Of a DNA stretch of 64,000 bases, positions 19,114-27,327 are shown one piece after another. The stretch lies in the NCBI GenBank assembly GCA_017084465.1, contig CP070896.1, positions 2,345,001 to 2,409,000 on the forward strand, given 5' to 3'. The position numbers and the translations under genes are program-made. How positions within the stretch are numbered: the first letter of the stretch is position 1; every line of letters begins with the position of its first letter. This DNA comes from Lacrimispora xylanisolvens (lineage in GTDB: Bacteria; Bacillota; Clostridia; Lachnospirales; Lachnospiraceae). The notes under the pieces are model-generated. The model ran no database searches. It was not told the origin of the DNA and worked only from the letters and a program-made list of their open reading frames with translations.

Positions 19114-20566
19114 TTACACAAACTGCCAATAGTCGAAATTAAATAAGTTTCCGCTGCCATTTCCACTAAACGTAAAGAACAGTTTATGTACTCCTTTGGC
19201 ACCGTTGATTGTTGTTTCTACTTCTCTCCAGTTCTGCATACCACCGGTATTTGGCACATTTAAAGTTCCTACCACTGTACCGTTTTCACTGTCAAGACGA
19301 ACCTCAATCTTACCTCCGGAGGTTGAAGCAACGTTAGCTTTAAAACGTTTGGCACCTGTTGAACCAAAATCTGCATTTCCCACAGCAACCCAGTCTCCAT
19401 TGTGAATGCCTGTTACATTCTGATTGTATACAGGACCTCCGCCAGCAGAGCTCTTTTCTGTTAAAATTCTGCCGTTCCAGCCAATGGTTTCTGCTTCCAC
19501 CCGCTTATATGGATTTAAATTGGAAAGCTGACCCACGCCTGCATAGTTTGCTGCGACCTCACGAATGGTTCCATCGCTGTTATGGAACAACTGGTTAATA
19601 TGAGGAGAACGGTAACCTTTACCGGAACCATATAATGCAAGACTCACGGTCTGAGTATGATAAACCACGTACCACTGATTCTTAAACTGGAAAACACAAT
19701 GATGGTTATTGCCACCGCCACCGAAAAAGTTGCCCGGATTCTTTAAGAAATGACCTCTATAGGTAAATGGTCCCATAGGACTGTTGCTGGTCATATATCC
19801 GATTTCTCCTGGAGGAACGCTTCCTGGGTGAGAGCCGGAAAAATTAATGCAGTAAGAGTAGTAATAAACCCCGTTATACTTGTGGATTCCTGAATCTTCA
19901 AACATAAAAGGAGCATCAATGGTAGAAGCGCTTCCCACAATACTGATCATATCCTGGCCCAGCCTGAGAACTCTGGCAGTCTTTGGATTTGCCCACTGGG
20001 ACTGAGACGGATTCTGGCCTCCCGGAATTCCGCCGCCGCAGTAAAGATATCCTGTTCCATCACTGTCTACAAAGACAGCCGGATCAAAGAGCCATACCAC
20101 ACCGGAGATACCAGGTGTATTGCCTGATACCAGCGCTCTGCCAAGAGGATCACTCCATGGACCAATGGGGCTGTCAGCCGTCAATACGCCGATGCCGTTT
20201 CCGCCGTTGGCGAAATAAAGGAAAAATTTGTCCTTGCCATTGATATTTTTCACTGCAGCTGCCGGTGCCCAGGAGCCGCCTGCCCATTTTGCAATTCCCT
20301 GCCCTGCGTTAGCACCGTTTGCACCTGCTACCGGAATGGCTCCATGATCGGTCCAGTTAACCATATCTTCTGAAGATATTACAAACACTCTTTAAATTGT
20401 TAAAACTGTTTTCTTTGATTGATCCATCTGCGTTGTACTCATAATTGTCGCTGGACATATAGATGTAAACTCTTCCATTGTAAGTCAGGGCAAACGGATC
20501 TGCTCCTAAGTGGTGATCGATCAAAGGGTTGGAATTACCTACTGATTTTGCAATTGTTTTATTCAT
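19114..20566 (-). CDS. GH43 arabinoxylan arabinofuranohydrolase with CBM6 (XynD-like), one frameshift
   Basis: About 484 codons, start MNKTIAKSVG with AGGAGGAAATAAAAG. The frame breaks at AAA near 20393; one base less gives NNLRVFVISSEDMVNW. The GH43 propeller starts with the catalytic Asp in HHLGADPFALTYNGRVYIYM and includes the second Asp region LFDPAVFVDSDGTGYLY. The C-terminal 130 residues are a CBM6 jelly roll (YKRVEAETIGWNGRI ... FNFDYWQFV). The layout matches Bacillus XynD, which removes arabinose side chains from arabinoxylan, but the usual signal peptide is absent. It leads the operon with the GH43-GH30 fusion; together they would debranch and depolymerise arabinoglucuronoxylan. Confidence 0.88.
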
Positions 20567-20679
20567 CTTTTATTTCCTCCTGGAATTTTAAAATTTCAAA
20601 TGGCCCCCCTTAGCCGGCATAGACGGAGAAGCAATTGATCTGCAAATCTACCTGTTAAAAAGAAAGAGGGGAGAGATTT

Positions 20680-20725
20680 GTAAACTAAAAAATAATTTAT
20701 TATTTAGTAAACGTTTAAAGTTTAC
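20680..20725. promoter_or_regulatory. GTAAAC repeats and TAAACGTTTA palindrome upstream of xylanolytic operon
   Basis: GTAAAC occurs at about 20680 and at 20707-20712, and GTTTAC at 20720-20725. TAAACGTTTA (20708-20717) is a perfect palindrome with central CG, typical of LacI-type or catabolite-control operators. It lies between the divergent xylanolytic operon and the muramidase gene. Regulator not in the window. Confidence 0.4.
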
Positions 20726-20796
20726 AAATATGACTGATATCTTCTTTTTTATTACTGAATTTGCAAATTCAAAAAAAATAAAAAGGAGATACGATT

Positions 20797-21549
20797 ATGG
20801 CAGATTATGATAATGGTAAATTTGGCAATGGAACCGATACTGCAGTTAAAAGTTTTCAGAGTTCCAAAAGTCTTAGTGTAGACGGAAAGGCTGGAAAAGC
20901 TACTCTTACCGCTCTTGATAAGGCCACCTCCGGAGGCGGTTCTGGTGCCAGTACAGCTGCAAAAAACCTCAAAAAGAAATTTGGATCCATTATCTCTTCC
21001 TTTGCATCTAAGTACTCCATCGGCGAAGATGTATTAGGCGGCTTTATTCTCACCGAATCCTCCGGATCAGGTTTTACCAGCGGAAAACTATTAATCCGTT
21101 TTGAAAACCATATTTTCTTAAAGAATGTTTCAAACGCCTCCAAGACCTTTAAAGTTGAGGATAAAGTACATTATTATTACAAAAATGGAACATGGAATAA
21201 AACCCACACTGGAAATCAGGCCAGTGAATACGATGCATTTAATCTGGCAATTGGAATTAACGAATACTACGCTTATTATTCCATTAGTATGGGACTTCCC
21301 CAGATTATGGGCTTTAATTATGAGGTCACAGGTTTTAGTTCACCAAAGGCAATGTTTGAAAACTTTAGCCTCAGCGAAGACAACCAGATGAAAGGCTTTT
21401 GCACTTTTATTGCAAAGTACAGCAGCGGTTCTCTGCTAAAAGCCTGCCAGTCACGGGATTTCAATAGAATGGGAGCAATCTACAATGGAGATGGTGCCAC
21501 CTATGGTCCTAAGCTTAAGGCAAATGCAGCCGATTACGCAAAAGCATAA
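20797..21549 (+). CDS. N-acetylmuramidase (DUF3380-type) with N-terminal peptidoglycan-binding repeat
   Basis: 250 aa, RBS AAAAGGAGATACGATT. Residues 1-45 are a shortened PG_binding_1 domain (GKFGNGTDTAVKSFQ; SVDGKAGKATL), beginning later than usual. A Gly/Ser linker leads to the muramidase domain: LTESSGSGF with the likely catalytic Glu, IRFENHIFL, ISMGLPQIMGFNYE, and a C-terminal YNGDGATYG segment. This family is typical of phage endolysins and cleaves the glycan backbone. No signal peptide and no other phage gene is adjacent, so it could be a phage relic or a lysozyme released by lysis or non-classical export. Confidence 0.85.
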   Translation: MADYDNGKFGNGTDTAVKSFQSSKSLSVDGKAGKATLTALDKATSGGGSGASTAAKNLKKKFGSIISSFASKYSIGEDVLGGFILTESSGSGFTSGKLLIRFENHIFLKNVSNASKTFKVEDKVHYYYKNGTWNKTHTGNQASEYDAFNLAIGINEYYAYYSISMGLPQIMGFNYEVTGFSSPKAMFENFSLSEDNQMKGFCTFIAKYSSGSLLKACQSRDFNRMGAIYNGDGATYGPKLKANAADYAKA

Positions 21550-21567
21550 TCCCACGGATATATAAAT

Positions 21568-21604
21568 AAGCGCTCCCAGTGTCCTATGAACACCTGGGGC
21601 GCTT
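21568..21604. terminator. Terminator after muramidase
   Basis: AAGCGCTCCCAGTGT pairs with ACACCTGGGGCGCTT (one bulge) and is followed by GTTTAAAG. It lies between the convergent muramidase and lipoprotein genes. Confidence 0.65.
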
Positions 21605-21606
21605 GT

Positions 21607-22317
21607 TTAAAGTAAGCCATATAAGCAATCAGAAATTATTTGTTTTTCAGATAATCGTAAATGTGCCCCATGCTCATATCTTTCTTCAATATGATCATTT
21701 ACATCATCTGTCATATCCTTTGCCAGAATAAAGCCCTTTTTGTCTGCGAGAAAAATCCTGGCTTTAGGACGTGGCTCCATCCCCTGGGGACCTGCACCGG
21801 TAATGTAGTTAATAATAACAATTACATCCTTTAAATTATCCCCATTTACATCATGAAATGCCACCGACTCCACACTGTCAAAAAGCCCGGCATATTGATC
21901 TGTTTTATTATTTTCACCATAATAGGGAAATGCAAAAACCACCTTATCATTTTTCATCAGGTAAAATGAAACATCTTCAAAATCCGAACCAGCTGCAGGA
22001 CCGTATGACACAAACCTTACATCTCCCCAGTCGCCCAGTTCAGCATGAAAGGACTGCTCTGGTATAATCCTGTTTTCATCCAGCTTTACATCTAAACCGG
22101 TCTGGCCGTCATCAATGGAAGATTCCGTTTCTGTCTCTTCTTTTTTTGAATTGCTTACGGCTTCGTCTTTTGATTGGTTTTCGGCTTCATTTTTAATATG
22201 GATCCCACTGGTAGTTTCTGACTCCTGAGGAAGGTTCTCATCCTTTTGCTTCTGGCAGCCCGCAGTAAGACTTAAAGTCAGTATTGCTGCTGCTAATAAA
22301 ATCACCTTTCTTTTCAT
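21607..22317 (-). CDS. Lipoprotein with Asp-rich FG-GAP/VCBS-like loop
   Basis: About 236 aa from ATG 22317, chosen because AAGGGGAAAGAG sits just upstream. The alternative upstream Met adds ten residues without an RBS. Lipobox SLTAGC, acidic Ser/Thr/Glu linker, then VAFHDVNGDNLKDVIVII, the same calcium-type loop as in the lipoprotein at 1996-2967. Its middle part (SFHAELGDWGDVRFVSYGP ... FYLMKNDKVVFAFPYY) also parallels that protein (VDLNSWGKVKFVSG ... FYLTNEEGDIFYEF), so they are paralogues. Surface-exposed; function unknown. Confidence 0.8.
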   Translation of the reverse strand: MKRKVILLAAAILTLSLTAGCQKQKDENLPQESETTSGIHIKNEAENQSKDEAVSNSKKEETETESSIDDGQTGLDVKLDENRIIPEQSFHAELGDWGDVRFVSYGPAAGSDFEDVSFYLMKNDKVVFAFPYYGENNKTDQYAGLFDSVESVAFHDVNGDNLKDVIVIINYITGAGPQGMEPRPKARIFLADKKGFILAKDMTDDVNDHIEERYEHGAHLRLSEKQIISDCLYGLL

Positions 22318-22377
22318 TCTCTTTCCCCTTAAACTATTTTTAATCATAACTTATTATATCTTTGACTGATCAGCGAA

Positions 22378-23130
22378 TCAAGTCTTTCCGTATTGATAAT
22401 ACGTATCCACAAGATTCACCCTTTTTAACAGTTCCACATCTTTTAGCAGCTCATCGGTCATCCGATCTGCCACAATGGTATGGGATTCACCAAAAAGAAC
22501 AGCTCTATTGGATATTTCATGCACAAGTTCAAGATTATGAGTGGAAGTTATTAAAGTCTTCCCTGCTTTATTTAACTTTTTCAGAAAATCCACAAGCCAT
22601 CTCTGCGTCTTGGGATCAAGTCCGTTCATTGGTTCATCAAGAATCAGAACCTCAGGATTTAATGACAGCACGCAGGCTATGGCAACCTTCCGCTTTTCTC
22701 CTCCGCTTAAGTGATATGGTATTCTATCACGGAATTCCTGTATCCCCAGCAAAGCAAGACAATCATTTACCCGATGTTCCACCTCTGATTCTCCAACGCC
22801 CATCTGCCTTGGCCCAAAAGCCACTTCATCATAGACACTGGAACAAAACAGCTGCGTATCGGGATTCTGAAATACGAATCCAATTTTTTGATGAAGAAGC
22901 TTTGAAAATTTTTCATCCTGAAGTTTTTTATAAGTGACTTCTTCCTCTTTAAACCGATAGCTTCCAAAGTCTGGAGAGATAATTCCATTTAATAGCTTTA
23001 ACAGAGTGGACTTGCCACAGCCATTAGCCCCCATTAACGCAATTGCTTCCCCTGTTTTTATGCTGAGATTAATGTGATCCAATGCAATCATATTCGAATA
23101 TGAAAAACAGACATCCTTTAGTTCAATCAT
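22378..23130 (-). CDS. cbiO: Cobalt/nickel ECF transporter ATPase CbiO
   Basis: About 250 aa. Start MIELKDVCFSYS with GGAAGGGTGTAAC directly upstream. Walker A GANGCGKST, signature LSGGEKRKVAIACVLS, Walker B VLILDEPMNGLD, H-switch STHNLE. The Q-loop and PRQMGVGESEVEHRVND segment are typical of ECF ATPases. It follows cbiQ immediately; CbiMQO imports Co2+ or Ni2+. It drives the cytoplasmic side of the complex. Confidence 0.93.
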   Translation of the reverse strand: MIELKDVCFSYSNMIALDHINLSIKTGEAIALMGANGCGKSTLLKLLNGIISPDFGSYRFKEEEVTYKKLQDEKFSKLLHQKIGFVFQNPDTQLFCSSVYDEVAFGPRQMGVGESEVEHRVNDCLALLGIQEFRDRIPYHLSGGEKRKVAIACVLSLNPEVLILDEPMNGLDPKTQRWLVDFLKKLNKAGKTLITSTHNLELVHEISNRAVLFGESHTIVADRMTDELLKDVELLKRVNLVDTYYQYGKT

Positions 23131-23131
23131 G

Positions 23132-23956
23132 TTACACCCTTCCAAAGTAAATAAATAAAGTGAAAAAAACAGCAATTATCCCAATATAGAGGTAATCCCG
23201 CCATTTAAACTTTGATTTATCATTTAAATGATACTCACCCGTAAATCCTCTGCATTCCATGGCATGATACATATCCTCGGCCATTTCTTTGGACTGAAGA
23301 AATATAGTTCCTGCAATTCCAGCCATTGACGAATACTTGCTGCGGTTCTTTCCCACAGACCGAAGTTTTAATGCATAAAACATATTTAACGAGAATTCGC
23401 CCAGCATATAAATATATTTGATTGTAATATCAAGTATGAATATAAAAATATCAGGTAAATAAAATCGTTTCAGCGCCTGAGTCAGTGCACTCCACTTTGT
23501 GGAATGAGAAAGCAGACCCATGGCAGTGATTGTAGCAAACACCTTTACAGTGATCATGATACTGCTATAGGTATTACCCAAAACAAATGCCGGCAGCATG
23601 ACAATAGCCGTAAAAAAAGTAATACCCATACTCAGCTTTAAGATTACTACCATACGCGATGTATCCGTCATGCTTAATACCGCCAATAACCAGACATTTA
23701 CAATTATAACAAATACAAAGCTTCTTGTGAGTGAAACCAGTAAAATTAAAACCAATGTACCAAAAACCTGAAGGGGTACATTCATTGGGAATCCTGTTTC
23801 TCCTGGCAAATCCTGTTTTTTTATTCTGGATAACACCTTAAATACAGACAGGATACTTTTATTAACAAAAGTATCCTTATCGGCTGACGGTATGTAGTTC
23901 TCGTTTTTTAAAAGCCATTCCGGCATATCATCTACTTTAATTTCTGCATGATCCAA
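23132..23956 (-). CDS. cbiQ: Cobalt/nickel ECF transporter T component CbiQ
   Basis: 274 aa membrane protein with about five to six helices. It carries the T-component coupling motif regions, seen here as MEDMYHAMECRGFTGEY (AxxxRG-like) near residue 240. Its start overlaps the end of cbiM by 20 bp and it precedes cbiO, the canonical M-Q-O order. The N-terminus is somewhat long (an acidic soluble stretch before the first helix). Confidence 0.9.
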   Translation of the reverse strand: MDHAEIKVDDMPEWLLKNENYIPSADKDTFVNKSILSVFKVLSRIKKQDLPGETGFPMNVPLQVFGTLVLILLVSLTRSFVFVIIVNVWLLAVLSMTDTSRMVVILKLSMGITFFTAIVMLPAFVLGNTYSSIMITVKVFATITAMGLLSHSTKWSALTQALKRFYLPDIFIFILDITIKYIYMLGEFSLNMFYALKLRSVGKNRSKYSSMAGIAGTIFLQSKEMAEDMYHAMECRGFTGEYHLNDKSKFKWRDYLYIGIIAVFFTLFIYFGRV

Positions 23957-24950
23957 CGTTGTTTCCAGCCTTTTCTTTTTTCATATTACCAAGTATCTTA
24001 AAGAAAATTATCATGATCGCCACACCCGCAACTGCAGACAATAAATATCCTGCTACTTCCGGCAGACCCCTCACTGCATAATCCGGCATAACAGCACTAA
24101 AATTAAACCCTTCCTTCATACCGTGAGGAACAAATCCCAATGCATTCCCCCCAGATACTACCTCTTTAATTTCATCTGCTCCCCATTCTCCCCACGCGGT
24201 TCCTGTCGCCAGAAGACCAAGGGGAGTAAAGCAGATAAGCCCGGCTACCAGACCGTAAACAGCTCTCGTCTTTTCTTTGGCCCCCTTATAAAATGTACCT
24301 GGAGAGACCTTTTTTATGTAAATCACAATCGCAGCCGTAAAAACTGCTTCCACAATTCCTGCAACCAGCAGATGGGGAATCAGCATGGCAGGTATGGAAA
24401 CAGAGAACGGATACGGACAATAAAGTGCCTGCCCCACACCGTCTTTAAACAAAAGGGGCTGAATTCCAAATTCAATGGCGGCGCAGAGTGCAGCTATATT
24501 AATTCCAGCATAGGATCCCAGAATAATACCCAGGTATTCCCCTTTTTCTGACCTGACATGATCTTTTATAGTTTTATAAATATAATATCCAAAAAACGGA
24601 AGAACAAATGCCATATTAAAACAATTGGCCCCAAAAGCAAGAATACCGCCGTCGCCAAATAACAGCGCCTGAATGAAGAGAGCAACCGTAACACTGATGC
24701 AGGCAGCGTAAGGTCCCATCAAAACAGCCAGCAGCGTGCCACCTACAGCATGCCCTGTTGTTCCTCCTGGAAGCGGTACATTAAACATCATAAGAAGGAA
24801 TGAAAACGCTGCTCCCACACCAAGCAGGGGTATCTTTGCTTTAGGAATCTCTTCCTTTACCTTCCTGATTGCCTTTGTCCAAACAGGAACCATGGCAGCC
24901 CCCATAGCGGCACAGGTCGACGGGCTTAAATAATTGTCTGGAATATGCAT
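23937..24950 (-). CDS. cbiM: Cobalt/nickel ECF transporter substrate-binding component CbiM (with N-like C-terminal part)
   Basis: 337 aa. Begins MHIPDNYLSP: His2 of the mature N-terminus is the metal ligand in CbiM/NikM. The His/Gly-rich PLPGGTTGHAVGG segment completes the site. After the usual helices a C-terminal extension (VMPDYAVRGLPEVAGYLLSAVAG plus one helix) resembles a fused CbiN/NikN subunit. Which metal is transported cannot be decided, and no cobalamin or NiCo riboswitch core was recognised upstream. Confidence 0.92.
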   Translation of the reverse strand: MHIPDNYLSPSTCAAMGAAMVPVWTKAIRKVKEEIPKAKIPLLGVGAAFSFLLMMFNVPLPGGTTGHAVGGTLLAVLMGPYAACISVTVALFIQALLFGDGGILAFGANCFNMAFVLPFFGYYIYKTIKDHVRSEKGEYLGIILGSYAGINIAALCAAIEFGIQPLLFKDGVGQALYCPYPFSVSIPAMLIPHLLVAGIVEAVFTAAIVIYIKKVSPGTFYKGAKEKTRAVYGLVAGLICFTPLGLLATGTAWGEWGADEIKEVVSGGNALGFVPHGMKEGFNFSAVMPDYAVRGLPEVAGYLLSAVAGVAIMIIFFKILGNMKKEKAGNNVGSCRN

Positions 24951-25114
24951 GTTCTTACCAACCTTTCATAATTCTACTTTCTGCTAAGTACAATTATAAA
25001 ACGTTATTTAATCTCAACAAGCCCCCGTGGAGGATATAATTTTATATTTTTATGTTAACTTATAACCCTGTTTTCGTAAATTCTGGCCTTTCAATTCATT
25101 CAATTCTCCGGAAA

Positions 25115-25637
25115 TTAAAATCTATCAAAATGCAGCTTTTCCCGCTTGAGCATATCTTCCTCATACGGTTTCTTCTCTTCAGCAGGATAACCTATGGCAA
25201 TCAGGCATTCAACACGGTACTGTCCGGGGATACGCAGAACTTCTCTGATATAATCTCCAGCTGTTTCCTGTTCTTTATGAAATCGTTCCCTCACCTGAAT
25301 CCAACATGACCCAAGGCCTAAATCCTGAGCTGTTAACTGAATTATCGTTGCGGCTATGGACGCATCTTCAATCCAAACGTCACTAAGTGTATGGTCTGCA
25401 ATTACCGCAACTGCAAGAGGCGCACCTGCTAAAAAACCCCGAACCAGGATCTCTGCTTTGTGAGAGCTGGCTTATTATTTCTTTATTGGTGACTGCTACA
25501 AATTCCCAGGGTCTTATGGAACGGGATGAGGGGGCGAGCAGTGCACTTTTTAGAATGGTATCAATCTTTTCCTGTTCAATCTCTTTGTTTTGAAACTTCC
25601 TGATGCTTCTTCTGGCTTTTAAAATATCCAATAACAT
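25115..25637 (-). CDS. Nitroreductase family flavoprotein, one homopolymer frameshift
   Basis: About 173 codons. ATG 25637 (MLLDILKARRSIRKFQ) follows AAGGTAAAATT. The frame breaks at T6 near 25433; five T give PGSGFLAGAPLAVAVIADH. FMN-binding features: RRSIR near the start, APSSRSIRPWEFV, and GLGSCWIQV near residue 125. It ends KLHFDRF. Small oxygen-insensitive nitroreductase-like fold; substrate unknown. The left end of the IS110 element lies only about 40 bp upstream, so its promoter was probably altered by the insertion. Confidence 0.88.
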
Positions 25638-25704
25638 AATTTTACCTTGTATAATGAACACATAGGGATTTTCACTATACTTTTCCTTTCTGGATTATTT
25701 TCTG

Positions 25705-25710
25705 TATAAT
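25705..25710 (+). promoter_or_regulatory. -10 box for IS110 leader RNA
   Basis: A perfect TATAAT begins 17 bp before the first stem of the leader. The -35 region is poor. It would start transcription at about 25717, directly in front of the structured RNA. Confidence 0.5.
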
Positions 25711-25716
25711 CTTTTA

Positions 25717-25872
25717 TAGACGCTGTGGATTAGTTTTTTTACCTACGGCAGCTTCCCTATATAGCTGACTGTTTCCTTTGGAGGATCTAACCACAGCTCT
25801 ATGTTTATTTGTTAATTAGTTAGATAACGCACGACGTTTTATATATAGCAAGGATACATTCAACATAGAGCT
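25717..25872 (+). ncRNA. Candidate IS110 bridge RNA (two stem / internal loop / hairpin modules)
   Basis: Module 1: GCTGTGGATTAG (25722-25733) pairs with CTAACCACAGC (25787-25797) with one bulged A, enclosing hairpin CAGCT-N9-AGCTG (25749-25767). Unpaired strands lie at 25734-25748 and 25768-25786. Module 2: AGCTCTATGTT (25795-25805) pairs perfectly with AACATAGAGCT (25862-25872), enclosing AACG-CACGA-CGTT (25826-25838). Unpaired strands lie at 25806-25825 and 25839-25861. Two consecutive internal-loop modules upstream of the transposase are the published architecture of IS110 bridge RNAs (target-binding loop then donor-binding loop). Structure seen by eye; function is inference. Confidence 0.65.
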
Positions 25873-25913
25873 TGCGGAAACACAGCGTACATTATTTTAA
25901 AGGAGTTCTTACT

Positions 25914-27096
25914 ATGATTTTTGTTGGTATTGATGTTGCCAAATCCAAACATGACTGCTGCATTATCGATTCTGATGGTGTAATTCACACCGACTCATTA
26001 CGTATTACAAATTCAAAGAAAGGATTTGATTCTCTCTATTCTTCCATCCTTTCCATTCTTGGTTCCAGGAACCTGGAGCACGTAAAAATAGGACTTGAAT
26101 CTACAGGTCATTACAGCACAAATATCACTAACTATCTGTTTTCCAAAGGTTTTCAGGTTCATATCCTAAATCCTTTAGCTACGAATCTTTTCCGTAAGGC
26201 TGGTACCCTTCGGAAAACGAAAACAGACAAGACCGACGCTAAGGTCATTGCGACTATGCTCTTTACTGATGATTCAAAATCCTATTCACCAGTATCTTAC
26301 CAGATTTCCGAGCTAAAGTCACTAACCAGACATCGATATCGGATGATTGGTTATCGTTCCAAACTCAAGCTGTCTGTTACAAGGTTGATTGACATTATAT
26401 TTCCTGAACTTCCGGATTGTGTTTGGTCCATACACCAAAATTCCAGCTATTCTTTATTATTGGAACTTCCTACTCCAAAAGATATTTGTGACTGCCATCT
26501 TACCAAGCTCACCAATCTGATTAATAAAGCTTCTCATGGTAAGTATGATAAAGATAAGGCTGTTTTTTTAAAAGAGCTGGCCCGTAACTCAATTGGAACT
26601 TCCAATCGTTCTACCGCTTTTGAATTACAGCAGACCATACGGCTTATACAATCAGTTCAAGCTGAAATTAATGTTTTAGATAAACAAATCAAACTCATTG
26701 TTATGGAGATTAACTCGCCCCTTCTTACAATTCCTGGTATCGGCTATACCCTTGCAGCTATTATGTTGGCTGAAATTGGTGATATCACTCATTTTTTCAA
26801 CACCAGCAAAGCTTCTTGCTTTTGCGGGTATGGAGCCTGCCACCTATCAATCAGGAAATTACAGTTCTACCAAAACGCCTATGGTTAAGCGGGGATCTAC
26901 CTATCTTCGTTGGGCTGTTATGCAAGCAGCTAGATTAGTTTCAATGAGAGATGCAACCTTTGCAGCCTATATGGCAAAAAAAAAACGCTCAGAAGGGAAG
27001 CATTTCAATGTTGCCAGAAGCCATGTTGGAAAAAAACTTCTTCGTGTTATTTTTTACCTGCTAAAAAACAACACTGCTTTTGTTTCAAAAATTTAA
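25914..27096 (+). CDS. IS110 family transposase (DEDD recombinase), one frameshift
   Basis: About 394 codons. ATG 25914 follows AAAGGAGTTCTT; the upstream in-frame ATG lies inside the leader RNA and is rejected. The frame breaks at AAA near 26810; one base less gives SKLLAFAGMEPATYQSG. The RuvC-like DEDD domain shows Asp in FVGIDVAKSKHD, Glu in GLESTGHYS, and two Asp in KTKTDKTDAKVI. The C-terminal Tnp20 domain has the Ser-bearing QSGNYSSTKTP and VKRGSTYLRWAVMQAA. It would perform RNA-guided recombination with the leader RNA. If the indel is real, the copy is dead. Confidence 0.9.
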
Positions 27097-27112
27097 TACT
27101 TTTTTCTTCTTG

Positions 27113-27134
27113 ATAGGGCAACTCACGTTGCTCT
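27113..27134 (+). terminator. Hairpin downstream of transposase
   Basis: AGGGCAAC-tcac-GTTGCTCT (one G-T pair) followed by ATTTGTTG, 18 bp after the transposase stop. It may end the transposase transcript inside the right end of the element. Confidence 0.45.
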
Positions 27135-27327
27135 ATTTGTTGTATACTTTTTTATAAAAAAGCATCAAAAATTTCTTGACTTCATATAGTTAGTCTCCCA
27201 TTTAAACATAGATAATTACATTATATAACGAAATAAAATAAAAACAATCATTTGCCATTCTGTCATGGGTTTGTTATCATGTAAGCAGATACATTTATAA
27301 AAGATATTTTAAGAAGGTGGAACAAAA

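Larger units (their letters stand above)
25675..27196 (+). mobile_element. IS110-family insertion sequence (approximate ends)
   Basis: It contains a structured leader and one DEDD transposase, with no terminal inverted repeats, as is normal for IS110. The ends are estimates. A CT dinucleotide at 25675-25676 is followed by ATAC at the left, and CT at 27195-27196 follows a TAGTTAG that is repeated in the leader RNA. The element sits between the nitroreductase and rsmH-like genes. Confidence 0.6.

Noticed and set aside
20797..21549. Prophage assignment because of the endolysin-like muramidase
   Set aside because: No integrase, capsid, tail or holin genes lie nearby; a single lysozyme gene is not enough.
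24951..25114. Possible cobalamin or NiCo riboswitch upstream of cbiM
   Set aside because: No B12-box-like or NiCo-type conserved core was found in this 160-bp stretch.
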